Assembly: GCF_007096355.1 (NCBI RefSeq)
Contig: NZ_VKDF01000004.1
Span: forward strand, 372,357-436,356
DNA length: 64,000 nucleotides
Direction: 5' to 3'
Source: Paracoccus sp. M683
GTDB taxonomy: Bacteria > Pseudomonadota > Alphaproteobacteria > Rhodobacterales > Rhodobacteraceae
The position numbers and the translations under genes are program-made. Shown here piece by piece: positions 35,146 to 43,515 of the stretch; the stretch's first letter is position 1; the number at the start of each line of letters is the position of its first letter. Under the pieces are notes generated by a model, which was given only the letters and a program-made list of their open reading frames with translations, was not told the DNA's origin and made no database searches.

Positions 35146-36192
35146 TCAGGCGTCGGCGTAAATGTCGGTCCACAGCTCGGACAGCGCCGGTTCCGGGCTT
35201 TCCGCAGCAAACTTGGCCGAGTCGTTGACGATGTCCTTGATTTCCTTGTCGATCGCTTTCAGATCGTCCTCGGAGGCATGCTTGCCATCCAGCAGCATGG
35301 TGCGCACGTTCTCGATCGGGTCGCGTTCGTCGCGCATCTTCTGCACTTCCTCGCGCGTCCGGTATTTCGCCGGGTCCGACATCGAGTGGCCGCGATAGCG
35401 ATAGGTCATGACCTCAAGGATGTACGGCCCCTTGCCCGCGCGGCAATGCGCCACGGCCTTTTCGCCGGCGGCCTTGACGGCCAGCACATCCATGCCGTCC
35501 ACCTGTTCGCCGGGGATGCCGAAAGCCTCGCCACGACCGAAGAAGGTGGTCGATTTGGTCGAGCGTTTGACCGACATGCCCATCGCATACTGGTTGTTCT
35601 CGATCACGAAAACGACCGGCAAGTCCCACAGCTCGGCCATGTTATAGGTCTCGTAGACCTGGCCCTGGTTCGCCGCGCCATCGCCGAAATAGGTAAAGGT
35701 CACGCGGCCATTGCCCAGATATTTGTCGGCAAATGCCAGGCCCGCGCCAAGCGGCACCTGCGCCGCCACGATGCCGTGGCCGCCGTAGAAATGCTTTTCG
35801 CGGCTGAACATATGCATCGAGCCGCCCTTGCCGCGCGAATATCCGCCCTCGCGGCCGGTCAGCTCGGCCATGACGCCGCGGGCTTCCATGCCGCAGGCCA
35901 GCATGTGACCGTGATCGCGATAGCTGGTGATGCGCTTGTCACCTTCCTCGGCGGCGGCTTCCAGGCCCACAACCACGGCTTCCTGGCCGATATAGAGGTG
36001 ACAGAAGCCGCCGATCTGGCCCATGCCGTAAAGCTGGCCAGCCTTCTCTTCGAAGCGGCGGATCAGCAGCATGTCGCGATAGTATTTCAGCAACTCGTCC
36101 TTGGAGGTGTTCGACCTGGCTTGGGAAGCGGTTGCGCCAGCCGATCCTGACGTTGCTGATTTGGGCTTGGCTGCTGTGGTTTTCCTGACCAT
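35146..36192 (-). CDS. pdhA: pyruvate dehydrogenase E1 component, alpha subunit
   Basis: The 348-residue protein begins with a Lys/Ala/Ser-rich leader and then LKYYRDMLLIRRFEEKAGQLY, the E1-alpha start. The thiamine-diphosphate motif is GDGAANQGQVYETYNMAELW; the phosphoserine-loop region is YRGHSMSDPAKYR. ATG 36192 follows GGGGG at about 36205. It is the first pdh gene; the FtsB-like gene lies upstream on the same strand. Confidence 0.97.
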   Translation of the reverse strand: MVRKTTAAKPKSATSGSAGATASQARSNTSKDELLKYYRDMLLIRRFEEKAGQLYGMGQIGGFCHLYIGQEAVVVGLEAAAEEGDKRITSYRDHGHMLACGMEARGVMAELTGREGGYSRGKGGSMHMFSREKHFYGGHGIVAAQVPLGAGLAFADKYLGNGRVTFTYFGDGAANQGQVYETYNMAELWDLPVVFVIENNQYAMGMSVKRSTKSTTFFGRGEAFGIPGEQVDGMDVLAVKAAGEKAVAHCRAGKGPYILEVMTYRYRGHSMSDPAKYRTREEVQKMRDERDPIENVRTMLLDGKHASEDDLKAIDKEIKDIVNDSAKFAAESPEPALSELWTDIYADA

Positions 36193-36359
36193 GCGATCGT
36201 CCCCCTTTGGCGGTGCTAGGAATAGTTCAGCGTTAAACTATCCGTAAACGATCGAAAAGGGGGGTGCAATGCGCCAAAAACATCCCGGCAGCGCGACGGA
36301 ACAAAATCGCGCACAGGTGGAAAAAATTGCAGGGGAACTCGCCCAAAGGGGCGGGCGGT

Positions 36360-36653
36360 TCAGCGCAGAATAACCTCGTCCGCGCGGATCGTGCCCAGAA
36401 CGGCGCGGGCCCGTTCGTCCAGCAGATCAAGGTCGAGATAGTCATCCGACAGTCGGTGCGTCAGATTCTGCATCCGCGCGGCTTCCTGCATCAGCGCCTC
36501 GCGCTCGGCCTCCAGTTCCAGGGTCTCGGCCTCCAGTTGCACGCGGCGCAGAATGCCCGAGGGGCCCTGCACGGCGGCAAAGGCGAAATACAGGCCAAGC
36601 CCGGCGGCAACCACGAAAAGAATGGCTGAACTGATCGGCAAACGCTGTGACAT
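36360..36653 (-). CDS. FtsB/DivIC-like septum formation initiator
   Basis: The 97-residue protein has one N-terminal membrane helix (about 7-27) and a coiled coil (about 35-65, with ETLELEAEREALMQE), then LSDDYLDLDLLDERARAVLG, the bitopic layout of FtsB. It is placed between a membrane hydrolase gene and pdhA, as in related genomes. ATG 36653 starts MSQRLPISSAILF. It probably acts in divisome assembly with FtsL and FtsQ. Confidence 0.85.
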   Translation of the reverse strand: MSQRLPISSAILFVVAAGLGLYFAFAAVQGPSGILRRVQLEAETLELEAEREALMQEAARMQNLTHRLSDDYLDLDLLDERARAVLGTIRADEVILR

Positions 36654-36681
36654 GGTGATTGCTGCTCTTGTTTTGCGGGCA

Positions 36682-38898
36682 TCATGCCACAAGCGGACCG
36701 GCAGGGGAATCCCTGTCGTTGATGTCGCGATCCGCCGGCTGCGGGGCCAGTGTCCGGCGCAGGGCCGACCAGACATTCCGGTCGGTCCAATAGCCGGTAT
36801 GGCCGTTCGGCGCGACGCGCAGGTTTTCGACCAGGCCATTGCCGGCGCTGACATAAGTGCCCACGAAATCGTCGCAGCGATAGACATTGATCCAGCGCGC
36901 CAGTCGTCCGGCCAGCGGGTCCAGACCGAAGCCGCGGGCGAAATACTGGCCATAGATATGGGTCAGGGGCGATCCCATGGTCAGCAGAAACCGCGGCCGT
37001 TCGGGCATCTGGTTCGATGCCAGCGATTGTGCCGCCACGACGGTGCCCTGCGAATGCGCGACCACGATCAGGCGGTCATAATCCATCTGCCGCGCCAGAT
37101 GATCATGCACCAGCCGGAACCGGCCAAGAATGCGTTCGCGCTGTGCATAACGGCTGGCGCTGCCCGGCCCCGGCTTGGCAGCCAGCGTGCGGGTCGAATA
37201 GACCGAGATGTCACGCGCCACGCCAAGCGCGGCAGCGATAAAATCGGCCGCGCGATAGATGGCAATGCCCAGCACCGCCGTGACCGTCACGGCAAAGACG
37301 TTCCAGTGACTGATCCAGTCGTGAAAGGCGCTCAGCTTGCCGATCAGCGTGTCGGTATTCCATTCGTAATAGGTGATGCCGAACAGGTCCATTGCGGTCT
37401 TGGCCGCCTGAAACGCGCCGCCAAAGGCCACCCACAGGATCAGCAAAAACAGCAGCAGGTTCATGACCGGGTTCAGAATCAGCCGCCCGCACCACACATC
37501 CAGCCCGGACAGCTCGGTATTCGGATCCTGGGCCAGCTGGTCGCGCCGCAACTGCCGGATCAGCACCGGCACCGCGCCCACGATCACAAGCGCCGCCACG
37601 GCGATCAGGATATAGGCCATGGTGCTTGTCGGCAGTTGGGAATAGTCGCGATAGATCTGGCTCAACAGGCTTTGCCCGCCCTCGGGGCCGTCCATTTTCT
37701 GCACGATGCCGGAAAACAGGGACCAAAGCGCGGCCGAGATCAGCATCCAGAACAGCAGCATCGCATTGCAGACCGACAGAAAGATCCGGTCGCGGCGGCC
37801 GAAGAACTCGGTGATCCGGCGCAGGCCGCCGCGCAGCCCGGTCAGGGATCGCCAGGCAAGCGCCAGGACCAGGGCCGCGCCGGCGATCATGATCGCAAAG
37901 CCGATCCAGATGCCACCCGGCGCAAGCTGCGCCGCAAGGATGACCAGCGCCGGCAGGCCGAACAGCAGCAATGTCCGGCGCAGGCCCAGATCGGTCAGCG
38001 TCGACAGGGTGAACAGCGACAGCAACAGCGCCACCGCACCCAGCCAGACCAGCCCCATGGCCAACCCTGCCGCCCAGGCAAAGGCGGCAAGATCCTGATG
38101 GTCGCGCGACCAGCAGGCGGTCATCTCGACGGAAGGGCAGGATGCCAGGCGCATGGCGTTCAGCCAGCCCGCATCCGGCACCATCCATGCCGCCAGCGCC
38201 GCGATGATCAGCAACCCGGCCAACCCGGCCAGCCCCGCCATGAAGGCGCGCAACATATAGGAACTGGATGGCCGGCGGATCCGTGCCCGCCAGAACAGAC
38301 CGGCCAGCAGGGCAGTCGCGGCGACGCAGGCTATCAGCAGGCTGCCGGGCAGTTGGCCGGCGCCGCTGCCGATGCGGATCACGAAATTATCCACCAATAA
38401 GGCCAGCGAGGCCAAAAGCAGCAGCGCATTCATCGGCGCAATCAGCGCATAGAATATCCAGACAAAACCATAAACGCCGCGTCGTGACCAGATATCGACC
38501 GCGCTGGCACTGTCATCGGCATTGTCCATCGCCAGATAACCCAGCCCAAGCACCGTGCGCAGCAGGTCAAAGGCGGTGCCAAACGCGCCGCGCGGTGCAG
38601 GCGACAGGTCCGACCAATAAACCTCGGCGGCCATAATCTCTTGATCTTTCGACAGCTTGTTCCGGTCCGAAGCGGCCAGAACCGTGCGCCTGATCGTGCA
38701 GGGAAACAGGTTCAGCTGCTCGCTATCCTCGACCTGCTCGGCGATCATCTCGGTCCGGCCTTCTATCGGGCCGGGCAGGCCGAGTTCCTGCACCGCGCCG
38801 CCGGTCAGCGCGTCAATGGTTTCGCCCGGTGCCTGCTCGCCAATCCCGTGGACGATCAATATAAGGGTCTTTTCCAAAACCACGATCCATACTGACAT
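36682..38898 (-). CDS. polytopic membrane protein with a split alpha/beta-hydrolase fold
   Basis: The 738-residue protein has LILIVHGIGEQ at 12-22, like the first strand and oxyanion loop of a lipase. About ten membrane helices follow (residues roughly 130-570). IVVAHSQGTVVAAQ near the C-terminus gives GxSxG-like Ser616 and NGHTGYW His700. A hydrolase domain split by a large membrane insertion would act at the inner membrane on a lipid or lipoprotein. No named family is recognised. Start ATG 38898; the FtsB-like gene follows 28 bp after the stop. Confidence 0.65.
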   Translation of the reverse strand: MSVWIVVLEKTLILIVHGIGEQAPGETIDALTGGAVQELGLPGPIEGRTEMIAEQVEDSEQLNLFPCTIRRTVLAASDRNKLSKDQEIMAAEVYWSDLSPAPRGAFGTAFDLLRTVLGLGYLAMDNADDSASAVDIWSRRGVYGFVWIFYALIAPMNALLLLASLALLVDNFVIRIGSGAGQLPGSLLIACVAATALLAGLFWRARIRRPSSSYMLRAFMAGLAGLAGLLIIAALAAWMVPDAGWLNAMRLASCPSVEMTACWSRDHQDLAAFAWAAGLAMGLVWLGAVALLLSLFTLSTLTDLGLRRTLLLFGLPALVILAAQLAPGGIWIGFAIMIAGAALVLALAWRSLTGLRGGLRRITEFFGRRDRIFLSVCNAMLLFWMLISAALWSLFSGIVQKMDGPEGGQSLLSQIYRDYSQLPTSTMAYILIAVAALVIVGAVPVLIRQLRRDQLAQDPNTELSGLDVWCGRLILNPVMNLLLFLLILWVAFGGAFQAAKTAMDLFGITYYEWNTDTLIGKLSAFHDWISHWNVFAVTVTAVLGIAIYRAADFIAAALGVARDISVYSTRTLAAKPGPGSASRYAQRERILGRFRLVHDHLARQMDYDRLIVVAHSQGTVVAAQSLASNQMPERPRFLLTMGSPLTHIYGQYFARGFGLDPLAGRLARWINVYRCDDFVGTYVSAGNGLVENLRVAPNGHTGYWTDRNVWSALRRTLAPQPADRDINDRDSPAGPLVA

Positions 38899-38947
38899 AA
38901 TATTCCATCAGTTTATATAAATCCGGACTTGAAATAAATATGGTATG

Positions 38948-40231
38948 TTATTGACCTGCATTTGCCGTGGTGTTCAACAGATCATCCAGAACCAGCGCCA
39001 TCACGCGCGCGCTGTCCAGCATGTCCTGCACGCCCACCCATTCATCGGGCTGATGCGCCAGATCCAGCACGCCCGGCCCATAGGCGATACAGTTCTTCAG
39101 CTTGCCGATGCGGTCGATATGCTTCTGGTCATAGGTGCCTGGCGACACGACATAGCCTGCCTCGCGGCCCAGCACACGTTCAATCGCGGCGGCCGTTGAA
39201 CGAACCACCGGCGCATCCTTGTCGGTCATCGAGGGGATCACCTGAAACAGGTCGCGGATTTCATATTTGAACGAGGGCCGTCGCGCCTTTACCCGCTCCA
39301 TCAGGGCGGTGACCTCGGATTTGACCTCGGCCAGATCCTCTTCGATCAGGAAACGGCGGTCGATCACGATGCGGCAGCGGTCGGGAACGCAGGGGGTGGG
39401 CAGGCCGGTGAAATCCTCGGGCTGTTCCACCGCGCCGCCATGGATCGAGTTGATGTTCAGCGTGGATGACCGTGCGCCTTCGGGGATCACCGGCATTTCC
39501 GTGTGCTTGCCCGCCAGCAGGGGCCACAGCGTCGCCTCCATCTCGTCCATCACGGCACCCATATGGCGCACGGCGCAATCGCCAAGAAAGGGCATCGAGC
39601 CATGGGCGATGCGGCCCTGCGTTTCAATTTCGGCCCACCAGACGCCGCGATGGCCCAGGCAGATGCGATCCTTGTGCAGCGGTTCGGGGATGATGACATG
39701 GCCCACATGCGCAAAGGCGCCCTGCTGGGCCAGATAGGCCACGCCGCCATAGCCGCCCGATTCCTCGTCCGCCGTGGCACTGATCTCGATCTGGCCGGCA
39801 TGGTCGGGGTTCAGCGCGACGAAGGCCTCGGCCGCGATGATTGACGCCGCCAGGCCGCCTTTCATGTCGCAGGCGCCCCGGCCATAGATGCGGTCGCCCT
39901 GCAATTCGCCGCCGAACGGGTCGCGGGTCCAGCCGTGCCCGACCTCGACCACGTCATGATGGCTGTTGAAATGCACGCATTCCCCGGGCCGGGCGCCCTT
40001 GTGGCGGGCGACGATGTTCCAGCGCGGAAAATCCTCGCTGTCGCCGGGTGCGCCATGGGCGCGGATCAGCTCGCAAGCCCAGCCCTGCGGGGCCATGCGG
40101 GCCTCGATATAGTCGCAAATCTCGCGATAACGCCGCCCCGGCGGGTTCAGCGTGGCGATGCGGATCAGATCCTGCGTCAGCGCGATCAGCGCGGCGCTGC
40201 GGCTTTCGATGGCAGATTTCAAGGCGTCCAT
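38948..40231 (-). CDS. M20-family deacylase (ArgE/DapE type)
   Basis: The 427-residue protein is a di-zinc M20 amidohydrolase: FNSHHDVVEVGHGW (metal-binding His/Asp), YGRGACDMKGGLAAS, TADEESGGYGG (catalytic and metal-binding Glu) and a C-terminal SPGTYDQKHI, LDLAHQPDEW. It likely hydrolyses an N-acylated amino acid such as acetylornithine or succinyl-diaminopimelate. The exact substrate is uncertain. ATG 40231 (MDALKSAIES) was preferred over TTG 40267. Confidence 0.88.
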   Translation of the reverse strand: MDALKSAIESRSAALIALTQDLIRIATLNPPGRRYREICDYIEARMAPQGWACELIRAHGAPGDSEDFPRWNIVARHKGARPGECVHFNSHHDVVEVGHGWTRDPFGGELQGDRIYGRGACDMKGGLAASIIAAEAFVALNPDHAGQIEISATADEESGGYGGVAYLAQQGAFAHVGHVIIPEPLHKDRICLGHRGVWWAEIETQGRIAHGSMPFLGDCAVRHMGAVMDEMEATLWPLLAGKHTEMPVIPEGARSSTLNINSIHGGAVEQPEDFTGLPTPCVPDRCRIVIDRRFLIEEDLAEVKSEVTALMERVKARRPSFKYEIRDLFQVIPSMTDKDAPVVRSTAAAIERVLGREAGYVVSPGTYDQKHIDRIGKLKNCIAYGPGVLDLAHQPDEWVGVQDMLDSARVMALVLDDLLNTTANAGQ

Positions 40232-40362
40232 GACGGGCAGGTTAGGCAGGGCACAGGGCGCTGACAACGGCGAAATTCGGCGCTATCGCGGCGGCTTGCC
40301 CTTGCGCGCGCGGGCATAAGACCTAACATCCTGCACAAGAACCAGTTCAGGGAGTGATGGCG

Positions 40363-41436
40363 ATGGCATCGTTGGAACAGCAGATCAAGGACAGCCAGCA
40401 GCAGGTTGCGGCGACGCAGGACAAGATCGCACAGATGACGGCGGCGCTGGACCGTGCGACGGCGCGGGCCGATGTGGCGGATCTGCCCATCGACGTGGCC
40501 AATGCGACCTTGCAGGATGTGCATACCCATACCGAGGCGATGAACGCCAATATCGCCGAGCTGATCATGGGGCTGGACGATGTCACCGCCGGCTTCTCGA
40601 AGGATTTCGAGGATCTGCGCAGCAAGACCGGATGGGAGAAATTCGTCGGCATCTTTGCCAGTGGCAAATCCGAGGCGATGCGTCAGGAACGTCTGCGCGG
40701 CGCCAGTATCGACGACAAGTTGCAGGATCTGATCGCCAAATCCGACACCATTACCCGGTTGTTGCAGGATCAGCTTGACCTGCTGAACGACCAGAAGGGC
40801 AAGGTCGAGACCAACCTGACCGGCACGCTGGAAGAACGCGAGGCGACGGTTGCGACGCTGGAAGCCCTGCGCGACCGGATCAAGGCGATGGACCCGCAGC
40901 TGATCGAGCTGGAAAACAAGATCTCGACCACCACCGACGCCACCGAACGCACGCGGCTGGAAACCGATCTGGCCAATGCGAACAAGGACCACAACGCGCT
41001 GGTCCAGGACGAACAGGTCGCGCTGGCCAAGTCGCAGACGCTGGAACGCTATATCGAGGCTGGCAAGACCTGGGTAGACAGCCTTCAGAATCAGGCCGCG
41101 ACCCAGATGGTGCTGATCAACAAATTGCAGACGGATACACGCCAGCGGGTCGTGCTGTATGACGCGCTGACCAAGTCGCTGAAAACCGCCCAGCAGCAGG
41201 ACATCGCCCACCGCATCAACGAAATCGGCGTGCGGACGGATCAAGAGGCGCAGGCCGCCATGGCCGCCATCGGCACCGCCACCAACGACCGCATGGCCGA
41301 CATGCTGGAAGCCCATGGCGATCACATGGTATTCGCCCGCAAGGTGCTGGAGGAAAAGGCCAAGGCCGACGAACGTTTCGCCCGCCGCTTTGCCGAGATC
41401 GTCAAGAAGCATGACAGCAACTTGTATGGCGGGTGA
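40363..41436 (+). CDS. cluster gene A: coiled-coil protein, TelA-like in outline
   Basis: The 357-residue protein is soluble and almost wholly helical, with heptad-like segments at about 1-40, 120-230 and 270-350. The Trp/Phe patch GWEKFVGIFASGKSEAMRQE (about 90-110) is conserved-looking. The order of helices and a late TWVDSLQNQAATQMVL segment recall TelA-type toxic-anion-resistance proteins, but the match is weak. ATG 40363 lies 8 bp after GGAG; GTG 40354 and ATG 40357 are alternatives. First gene of a ten-gene cluster. Confidence 0.7.
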   Translation: MASLEQQIKDSQQQVAATQDKIAQMTAALDRATARADVADLPIDVANATLQDVHTHTEAMNANIAELIMGLDDVTAGFSKDFEDLRSKTGWEKFVGIFASGKSEAMRQERLRGASIDDKLQDLIAKSDTITRLLQDQLDLLNDQKGKVETNLTGTLEEREATVATLEALRDRIKAMDPQLIELENKISTTTDATERTRLETDLANANKDHNALVQDEQVALAKSQTLERYIEAGKTWVDSLQNQAATQMVLINKLQTDTRQRVVLYDALTKSLKTAQQQDIAHRINEIGVRTDQEAQAAMAAIGTATNDRMADMLEAHGDHMVFARKVLEEKAKADERFARRFAEIVKKHDSNLYGG

Positions 41437-41827
41437 GGACGCCTATCGCGGACGGATCGGGCTGGTCTTTCTGGCTTGTGCGATCCTGACCGCGATCGGC
41501 GTTGTTGGCTTTGAATTGCAGCGTGGCACGGGTTTGATCGAGGCGATACTCGCGGGGATCAGCGGTGCCGTTGTGGGGGCTGCGTTGCCGATTGTCGCAT
41601 TGTTCGCGCTGGCCGCCATCGCATTCGGAGTGGCGGCGATCGGACTTTTAATCTGGGTTGCATTGGTTGGCGTCACTTCGATCCTGGCGGAAAGATGGAA
41701 GCGGTCGGTTCGGCACGCCTTCTGGCGGTCGGTAGAGCTTGCTGCAATGCCGGTGATTTGGATTGTCGGCACAAGCCTCGCATGGCTTTGGGGCGACGAC
41801 GGAAAGGCGGAACAGCGCGATGGCTGA
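41426..41827 (+). CDS. cluster gene B: small membrane protein
   Basis: The 133-residue protein has about four hydrophobic segments: 11-28, 38-62, 64-88 and 105-125. It overlaps the end of gene A by 11 bp and the start of gene C by 8 bp, so it is translated with them. No family is recognised. It ends in a charged tail GDDGKAEQRDG. Confidence 0.65.
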   Translation: MAGEDAYRGRIGLVFLACAILTAIGVVGFELQRGTGLIEAILAGISGAVVGAALPIVALFALAAIAFGVAAIGLLIWVALVGVTSILAERWKRSVRHAFWRSVELAAMPVIWIVGTSLAWLWGDDGKAEQRDG

Positions 41828-42953
41828 AACCGGCACCCTTGATGCTGACCACCGGCAGCTTGACGACGACCGGATCGCGCGGGCTTTCATCGACCAGACC
41901 CGGCTGATCGCCGCAACGCTGCGGGCAACGTTGGTCGAAACCGTCCGCGACGGCCTGTTTGCGCAGACCGAGACAGAGGTGATTGGCGGCTATATCGACG
42001 CGCTGAAAACCAGCATGGACGCGCTGGCGATGAAATACCTGATCGCGGGCCGGATCGAGGGGCCGCTGCGGCGTCACATGACCATCGACATCCATGAAAG
42101 CGGATTTCCGGTCTGGCAGGAAATCGCCCAGACCGCCGCCGATGCCGCACAGGCGCAGGCCGAACTGGCCCGCACTCCCGATGCGAGCGCGATCAAGGAT
42201 GACATGATCCGCCAGATCGTCGGCCAACTGAGCATCCCGACGCGGCTGCAATACGCCCTGTCGCAACGCTATTACTACGAGGCGCTTGCAAGGGGCGGGC
42301 TGTTCTGGCCGCAGATGCATCCGCAGGGCTATTGGGTTTCGGGCCATGACAGCCGCCGCCGGCGCTGGCTGGTGCATTGGGCGGTCTATGACAGCCAGTT
42401 GAACGTGCCGATCCTGTATCTGATGGATGTCGACGATACCGGCCGCCGACCGCTGACCGACGATCCGAAACGCTGGCCCGAGGTGCGGGCGCATCTTCTG
42501 GCGCAATCGGTGGCCGGGCTGCAACTGGTGACGATCGCGCAGGGGTTTGACCGCGATTTCGACTCGCTGCACCCCTATCGGCTGCGGCGGCTGACGCTTG
42601 GTCCGGCCTATTCCGCCGGTTTCACCACGCAGGAAGGCCCGATCCGCGAGGTGCTGGAAAACGCCAATGCCCCGGCGGGCGAGGATTGGGCCATGGCCAT
42701 GACCATCGAGGATCTTCAGGCCGAACGCGCGATCATGGAAACCAGCGGCCTGTTCGGCGTGACTGAACGGCAGGTTTTCCGGCTGGACCCGCTGAACCAG
42801 CACGGGGCGGGGCAGGGGGCGACCTCGGCCACACGGCTGCTGGTCTTGCCTCAGCGGCCCTATCAGGCGCTGGTGACGCTGGACCCGCCCGGTTTCCGAA
42901 ATATCCGCAAATATGTGCCCGGTCCCGATGGCCGGGTGACGGGTTATCGTTAG
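41820..42953 (+). CDS. cluster gene C: large protein of unknown function
   Basis: The 377-residue protein lacks a signal peptide or clear membrane segment. The first 140 residues are helical (IARAFIDQTRLIAATLRATLVETV, AQAQAELARTPD). The rest has a mixed fold with conserved-looking GLFWPQMHPQGYWVSG, WAVYDSQLNVPILYLMDVDD and ERAIMETSGLFGVTERQVFRLDP. No nucleotide-binding or catalytic motif is seen. GGAAAGGCGG at 41801-41810 precedes ATG 41820. It may belong to a recently catalogued DUF family that I cannot verify. Confidence 0.7.
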   Translation: MAETGTLDADHRQLDDDRIARAFIDQTRLIAATLRATLVETVRDGLFAQTETEVIGGYIDALKTSMDALAMKYLIAGRIEGPLRRHMTIDIHESGFPVWQEIAQTAADAAQAQAELARTPDASAIKDDMIRQIVGQLSIPTRLQYALSQRYYYEALARGGLFWPQMHPQGYWVSGHDSRRRRWLVHWAVYDSQLNVPILYLMDVDDTGRRPLTDDPKRWPEVRAHLLAQSVAGLQLVTIAQGFDRDFDSLHPYRLRRLTLGPAYSAGFTTQEGPIREVLENANAPAGEDWAMAMTIEDLQAERAIMETSGLFGVTERQVFRLDPLNQHGAGQGATSATRLLVLPQRPYQALVTLDPPGFRNIRKYVPGPDGRVTGYR

Positions 42954-42957
42954 GGCC

Positions 42958-43515
42958 GTGGCGGCGGGGGCGCATATCCTGTGGCGCCGGCTGGACCGGC
43001 CCGGTCATGATGCCTGCCGGTTGTGGTCCGAAGGCGCATTGTGGCGGATCGAGGGCATGGCGGTCTGGGCCGACGCGAGTGGCCCGGCCCAGATCGCATA
43101 TGAGGTTTCGGCCAGCGAGGATTGGGTAACCCGCAGCGCACGGCTGATGGGGCGCGCTGGAAAGCGGGCGGTCAGCCTGTCGATCCATCGCGACGATCTG
43201 GGAAACTGGCGGGTGAACGGCGAATCCGTGCCCGAGGTGACGGGCCTGCGCGATATCGACCTGGGCTTTACCCCAGCCACGAATACGCTGCCGATCCGCC
43301 GCATGCGCGCCGCGCGTCAGGACGGCGCTGATCTGGCTGGCGCATGGCTGGACCCGGATGACTGGCAGCTGAAGCCGCTGCCGCAGCATTACGAAAGGCG
43401 CGGGGACAATGGCTGGCATTACCGCTCGCCCAGCCATGATTTCACCGCGGATTTGACAATTGATGGCGACGGGCTGGTTACAGACTATCCGCCGCTTTGG
43501 ATTAAAGAGGTTTGA
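42958..43515 (+). CDS. cluster gene D: putative glycolipid-binding domain protein
   Basis: The 185-residue protein fits the putative glycolipid-binding family (Pfam Glycolipid_bind). Signs are an opening ILWRRLDRPGHDACRLW, ARLMGRAGKRAVSLSIHRDD, GNWRVNGESVPEVTGLRDID, LGFTPATNTLPIRRM and closing FTADLTIDGDGLVTDYPPLW. The fold resembles lipid-carrier beta barrels. The starting codon is GTG 42958, 4 bp after the gene C stop; its stop abuts the AAA+ start. Lipid binding is a family prediction, not shown. Confidence 0.75.
   Translation: MAAGAHILWRRLDRPGHDACRLWSEGALWRIEGMAVWADASGPAQIAYEVSASEDWVTRSARLMGRAGKRAVSLSIHRDDLGNWRVNGESVPEVTGLRDIDLGFTPATNTLPIRRMRAARQDGADLAGAWLDPDDWQLKPLPQHYERRGDNGWHYRSPSHDFTADLTIDGDGLVTDYPPLWIKEV

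Noticed and set aside
32437-36150. Long plus-strand open frames opposite pdhC, pdhB and pdhA
   Set aside because: The minus strand encodes complete, recognisable enzymes. The antisense frames have shadow composition.
36553-38400. Long open frame on the plus strand opposite the membrane hydrolase gene
   Set aside because: It is rich in Arg, Gln, His and Pro with no domain, as expected antisense to a high-GC gene. The minus-strand protein has motifs and membrane helices.
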